A stretch of 64,000 nt of DNA from Roseibium salinum (GTDB taxonomy: Bacteria; Pseudomonadota; Alphaproteobacteria; Rhizobiales; Stappiaceae), in NCBI RefSeq assembly GCF_026240905.1, contig NZ_JAPEVI010000003.1, positions 2,294,001 to 2,358,000 on the forward strand, given 5' to 3'. Of the stretch, positions 61,290-64,000 are shown piece by piece. The position numbers and the translations under genes are program-made. Within the stretch, counting starts at the first letter, position 1, and every line of letters begins with the position of its first letter. Below the pieces are notes generated by a model. It ran no database searches. It had not been told where the DNA came from and saw only the letters and a program-made list of their open reading frames with translations.

Positions 61290-61883
61290 ATGATAATCCG
61301 CCTGGCCCTTGCGGCCGCACTTTCCGTTTCTGCCGCCTCCCCCGCCCTGGCTCATGTGGACCCGTCCGTGCATGGCTCCTTTGCGGCGGGCTTCACCCAT
61401 CCGTTGTTCGGGACGGATCACGTCCTTGCGATGATTGCCGTGGGTCTGTGGGCCGCTCTTCTCGGCGGGCGCGCGCTCTGGGCCCTGCCGACCGCGTTCG
61501 TGGGTGCGATGATCGCCGGATTTGCACTGTCCCTGGCCGGTGCACCGCTGCCCTATGTCGAGCCCCTCATCCTTGCATCGGTGATTGTCTTCGGTGTCGC
61601 GGTCGCGCTGGCCCTGCGCTTGCCACTCGGGTTCTCGGCGGCCCTTGTCGCCGCTTTCGGCGTCTGTCACGGATATGCTCATGGCGGTGAAATCGGCTCG
61701 GCCGGCGAATTCGGCTACGCAGCGGGATTTGTCCTTGCAACGGCGCTGTTGCATGCCGCAGGGCTGCTGATCGGCCATGGCGCGCATATCGCCGCCCGCA
61801 ACGATCCGGCCTGGGCGACACGGGTCATCCGCGGTCTTGGCGTGGTAACCGCTCTTGGCGGCCTTTACCTGACCGCAGGTTAG
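61290..61883 (+). CDS. hupE: HupE/UreJ family protein (putative nickel/cobalt permease)
   Basis: A 197-residue protein with a signal peptide (LAAALSVSAASPALAHVD) and about six membrane helices. The HupE/UreJ histidine motifs are present: FTHPLFGTDHVLAMIAVGLW near the start and AFGVCHGYAHGGE in the middle. Family members take up nickel for hydrogenase or urease. No such enzymes lie nearby in this window, so the metal and use are open. AAGGA lies at good spacing before ATG 61290. The stop lies inside a 17-bp perfect hairpin. Confidence 0.9.
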   Translation: MIIRLALAAALSVSAASPALAHVDPSVHGSFAAGFTHPLFGTDHVLAMIAVGLWAALLGGRALWALPTAFVGAMIAGFALSLAGAPLPYVEPLILASVIVFGVAVALALRLPLGFSAALVAAFGVCHGYAHGGEIGSAGEFGYAAGFVLATALLHAAGLLIGHGAHIAARNDPAWATRVIRGLGVVTALGGLYLTAG

Positions 61884-61898
61884 GTAAAGGCCGCCAAG
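61854..61898. terminator. 17-bp perfect hairpin spanning the hupE stop
   Basis: CTTGGCGGCCTTTACCT (61854-61870) and its exact complement (61882-61898) flank an 11-base loop; the TAG of hupE lies at the loop/stem border. No T tract follows. It may act as a 3'-end stabiliser or Rho-assisted terminator. Confidence 0.6.
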
Positions 61899-62025
61899 GC
61901 AGCCATTGATCTGCAGGTCTTTGGCCTGGTCAGCCCGGATGCAGCGAAGTGAAGATCCTGGTTCGGAGAACCTGGGTCCATCGGTCGCTTAAACCTATAA
62001 GACGTCAAAGACCTGTGGCCCTCCG

Positions 62026-62055
62026 ATCCCGGCTCGCGCTGCGCTTGGCCGGGAT
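62026..62055. repeat. Small palindrome between hupE and nadC
   Basis: ATCCCGGC (62026-62033) pairs with GCCGGGAT (62048-62055) around TCGCGCTGCGCTTG. This word resembles a dispersed intergenic palindrome known from many Rhizobiales genomes. It lies in the convergent gap and has no T tract. Confidence 0.45.
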
Positions 62056-62095
62056 GACGACGGAAAACCAGAAAAATTATAGGCAACGCGCCGGA

Positions 62096-62959
62096 TCAGG
62101 AGATCGCGATATCGAGCCCGAGATCCAGAACTGGCGCCGAATGGGTGATCCAGCCTGAGGAAATCAGGTCCACCCCGGCCTCGGCCACGGCCTTGACCGT
62201 GTCGAGTTCGATGCCGCCGGACGCCTCCAGCAGCACCCGGCCCGCGGCGATGCCGACCGCCTGCTTCAGCATTTCCGGCGGCATGTTGTCGAGCATGACG
62301 ACATCGGGACCGGCGGTCAGTGCCTCTTCCAGCTGTTCCAGCGTATCGACTTCCACCTCGATCTTGACAAGGTGCCCGGCGAAGGCCCTGGCCGCATTGA
62401 CGGCCAAGGCCACGCCACCGGCGACGGCAATATGATTGTCCTTGATCAGGATGGCGTCATCCAGCCCGAAACGGTGATTGGCACCGCCACCGCATCTGAC
62501 CGCGTATTTCTCGAAAGCGCGCAAACCGGGCGTCGTCTTGCGGGTGCAGACTATATCCGCCTTCGTATGCGCGATCAGGTCGGCGAACCTGGACGTTGCC
62601 GTCGCGATGCCGGACAGGTGGCCGAGATAGTTCAGGGCGACGCGTTCGGCGGAAAGCAGGGCGCGCGCGGGGCCTTCGATCCGGGCAACCACGTCCCCCG
62701 CCGCAAGCCGGTCGCCATCCTGGCCAATCTGCTCGAAACGCAAGGCGGTGTCCGTCTGCCGGAAGGCGCTTTCGGCAAATCCGATCCCTGCCAGAACGCC
62801 GGGTTTGCGGGACGAGATGACGGCGGTTGCCTGAGCCTCCGCCGGAAGGGTCGCCTGGCTGGTTATGTCGCCGGCCCGGCCCCAGTCCTCCAGCAACGCC
62901 GCCTTGACCGCGTCATCGATCATCAGTTGCGGCAGGCAGGGCAGGTTCTTAGCGCTCAT
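62096..62959 (-). CDS. nadC: Nicotinate-nucleotide diphosphorylase (carboxylating)
   Basis: A 287-residue quinolinate phosphoribosyltransferase that makes nicotinate mononucleotide from quinolinate and PRPP. Visible are [67 protein letters not shown] and [19 protein letters not shown] segments, the full substrate-binding set. It lies 12 bp after nadB, so the two are co-transcribed; nadA probably precedes nadB outside the window. It is likely under NadQ control. Confidence 0.96.
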   Translation of the reverse strand: MSAKNLPCLPQLMIDDAVKAALLEDWGRAGDITSQATLPAEAQATAVISSRKPGVLAGIGFAESAFRQTDTALRFEQIGQDGDRLAAGDVVARIEGPARALLSAERVALNYLGHLSGIATATSRFADLIAHTKADIVCTRKTTPGLRAFEKYAVRCGGGANHRFGLDDAILIKDNHIAVAGGVALAVNAARAFAGHLVKIEVEVDTLEQLEEALTAGPDVVMLDNMPPEMLKQAVGIAAGRVLLEASGGIELDTVKAVAEAGVDLISSGWITHSAPVLDLGLDIAIS

Positions 62960-62971
62960 GTATCCCCCGGA

Positions 62972-64000
62972 TCAGGCGGTTTCGAGGGCCTCGGCGGTAA
63001 TCGCCTCGACCTCTTTCAGCGTGGTGTAGGACCTTTTGGCCATATCCGGGTTTTCCTCCGGAAAATCGTTGCGGAAGTGACCGCCACGGCTCTCCTGACG
63101 CTTCAGGGCCGAGGCCGCGATGATCTTGCCGGCCACCATCATGTTTCTGATGGACTGGCGCACGCAGACCTTTTCCGACCTGGCGATATCCGCCAGCGCT
63201 GCTTTGAGACTGTCCGCATCGCGCAGCACGCCGACATTCCTCGACATGGTCTCACGCAGCACGGTGATGGCTTCGCGCTCTTCCACGTTGCGCTGGGTCG
63301 GTAGGCCCGGCTCGTCGTCCATTTCGTTCCAGAAGGCACTGCGCGGGGTCGGCATCAGCCCCTGAATGTCCTCGGCGATACGCGCGGCGAAGACAACAGC
63401 TTCCAGCAGGGAATTGGACGCAAGCCGGTTGGCCCCGTGAGCGCCGGTGGAGGCCACTTCTCCCGCGGCCCAAAGGCCATCCAGCGATGTGCGTCCATTG
63501 GCATCGGTCAGCACGCCGCCCATGTGGTAGTGCTCGGCAGGCGCGACCGGGATCAGATCCGTTGCCGGGTCGATGCCCGCGGCGCTTGCGGCGGCATAAA
63601 CGGTCGGGAAATCGTCCTTGAACCTGGCTCCGACCGCTTCCCGGCAATCCAGGAACGCACCGCGGCCAGCCGCGATTTCCCTGAAGATCGCCCTGGCGAC
63701 GACGTCGCGCGGGGCAAGTTCCAGATCCGGATGGACGCGCGCCATGAAGCGTTCTCCGGCCCGGTTGACGAGAGTTGCTCCCTCGCCGCGCAAGGCTTCC
63801 GTTGCAAGCGGTGCCGGATCCCTGCCGACATCCAGTGCCGTCGGGTGGAACTGGACGAATTCGGCATCCGCGATCACGGCCCCGGCCCGCGCGGCCATGG
63901 CAAGACCGTGGCCGTTTGCCTCATGCGGGTTGGTGGTCATGGCGAAGAGATGGCCGATACCGCCGGAGGCCAGAACGACGGCCCTTGCCGGAAAGGCGAG
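62972..64000 (-). CDS. nadB: L-aspartate oxidase, 3' part (continues beyond the window)
   Basis: The C-terminal ~340 residues of NadB, which oxidises aspartate to iminoaspartate for quinolinate synthesis. The frame is open to the window end. It contains [60 protein letters not shown] and [20 protein letters not shown], the flavin and substrate motifs of the FRD/SdhA-like family. The N-terminal FAD-binding part lies past position 64000. nadC follows after 12 bp. Confidence 0.95.
   Translation of the reverse strand, partial: LAFPARAVVLASGGIGHLFAMTTNPHEANGHGLAMAARAGAVIADAEFVQFHPTALDVGRDPAPLATEALRGEGATLVNRAGERFMARVHPDLELAPRDVVARAIFREIAAGRGAFLDCREAVGARFKDDFPTVYAAASAAGIDPATDLIPVAPAEHYHMGGVLTDANGRTSLDGLWAAGEVASTGAHGANRLASNSLLEAVVFAARIAEDIQGLMPTPRSAFWNEMDDEPGLPTQRNVEEREAITVLRETMSRNVGVLRDADSLKAALADIARSEKVCVRQSIRNMMVAGKIIAASALKRQESRGGHFRNDFPEENPDMAKRSYTTLKEVEAITAEALETA

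Noticed and set aside
1..64000. CRISPR array, prophage or complete insertion sequence
   Set aside because: No regularly spaced repeats, phage structural genes, integrases or transposases were seen; the repeats present are short palindromes without coding capacity.

Overview
The window is 64 kb of GC-rich chromosome from an alphaproteobacterium. Protein style and gene order (histone deacetylase-like/xseB/dxs, PCu(A)C/SCO, a NadQ-type regulator near nadBC, type I dihydroorotase, RibB with a degenerate RibA-like domain) suggest a marine Rhizobiales/Stappiaceae-type genome such as Roseibium/Labrenzia. That placement is inferred from gene content; no rRNA or other formal marker is present. dnaA lies at 36.8-38.3 kb. 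No tRNA, rRNA, prophage, complete IS element or CRISPR array was seen.

Layout. 0-7 kb: EamA permease, an exported or membrane protein of unknown function, an Na+/H+ antiporter with a cyclic-nucleotide-binding domain, and an MscS channel. 7-10.5 kb: an acyl-CoA dehydrogenase/crotonase/SDR set read leftward, with a perfect 18-bp palindromic operator-like site upstream. 10.7-24.7 kb: Sua5, a frameshifted deacetylase-like gene, xseB, a LuxR-type regulator, dxs, an MFS permease, a copper-delivery set (Cys-rich protein, PCu(A)C, SCO), tlyA, LysE, and RNA and small-molecule methyltransferases. 24.7-36 kb: an HTH-RibB-RibX fusion, dienelactone hydrolase, frameshifted aroC, a GGDEF/EAL protein, a DUF3095 protein, a histidine phosphatase, fabI and an FAD-linked dehydrogenase. 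36-47.6 kb: dnaA, a Glyoxalase_8-like protein, a secreted caspase-like protein, housekeeping enzymes and conserved unknowns. 47.8-53 kb: a leftward type III polyketide synthase/methyltransferase/FAD-oxidoreductase operon and btaA-btaB for betaine lipid synthesis. 53-64 kb: L,D-transpeptidase, dihydroorotase, YgfZ, HD hydrolase, a small tyrosine phosphatase, NadQ-like regulator, SleB-like hydrolase, HupE/UreJ, nadC and the 3' part of nadB.

Two kinds of signal stand out. First, four genes (deacetylase, aroC, FAD oxidoreductase, btaA) each carry a break that one extra G in a short G tract would repair. Since aroC is normally essential, this looks more like homopolymer error in the sequence than gene decay. 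Second, several families of short palindromic, MITE-like elements sit between genes: family A with three copies and a conserved inner hairpin, family B with one full copy and several remnants, and family C with one copy. The best candidates for poorly described biology are the type III PKS operon and the HTH-RibB-RibX protein.
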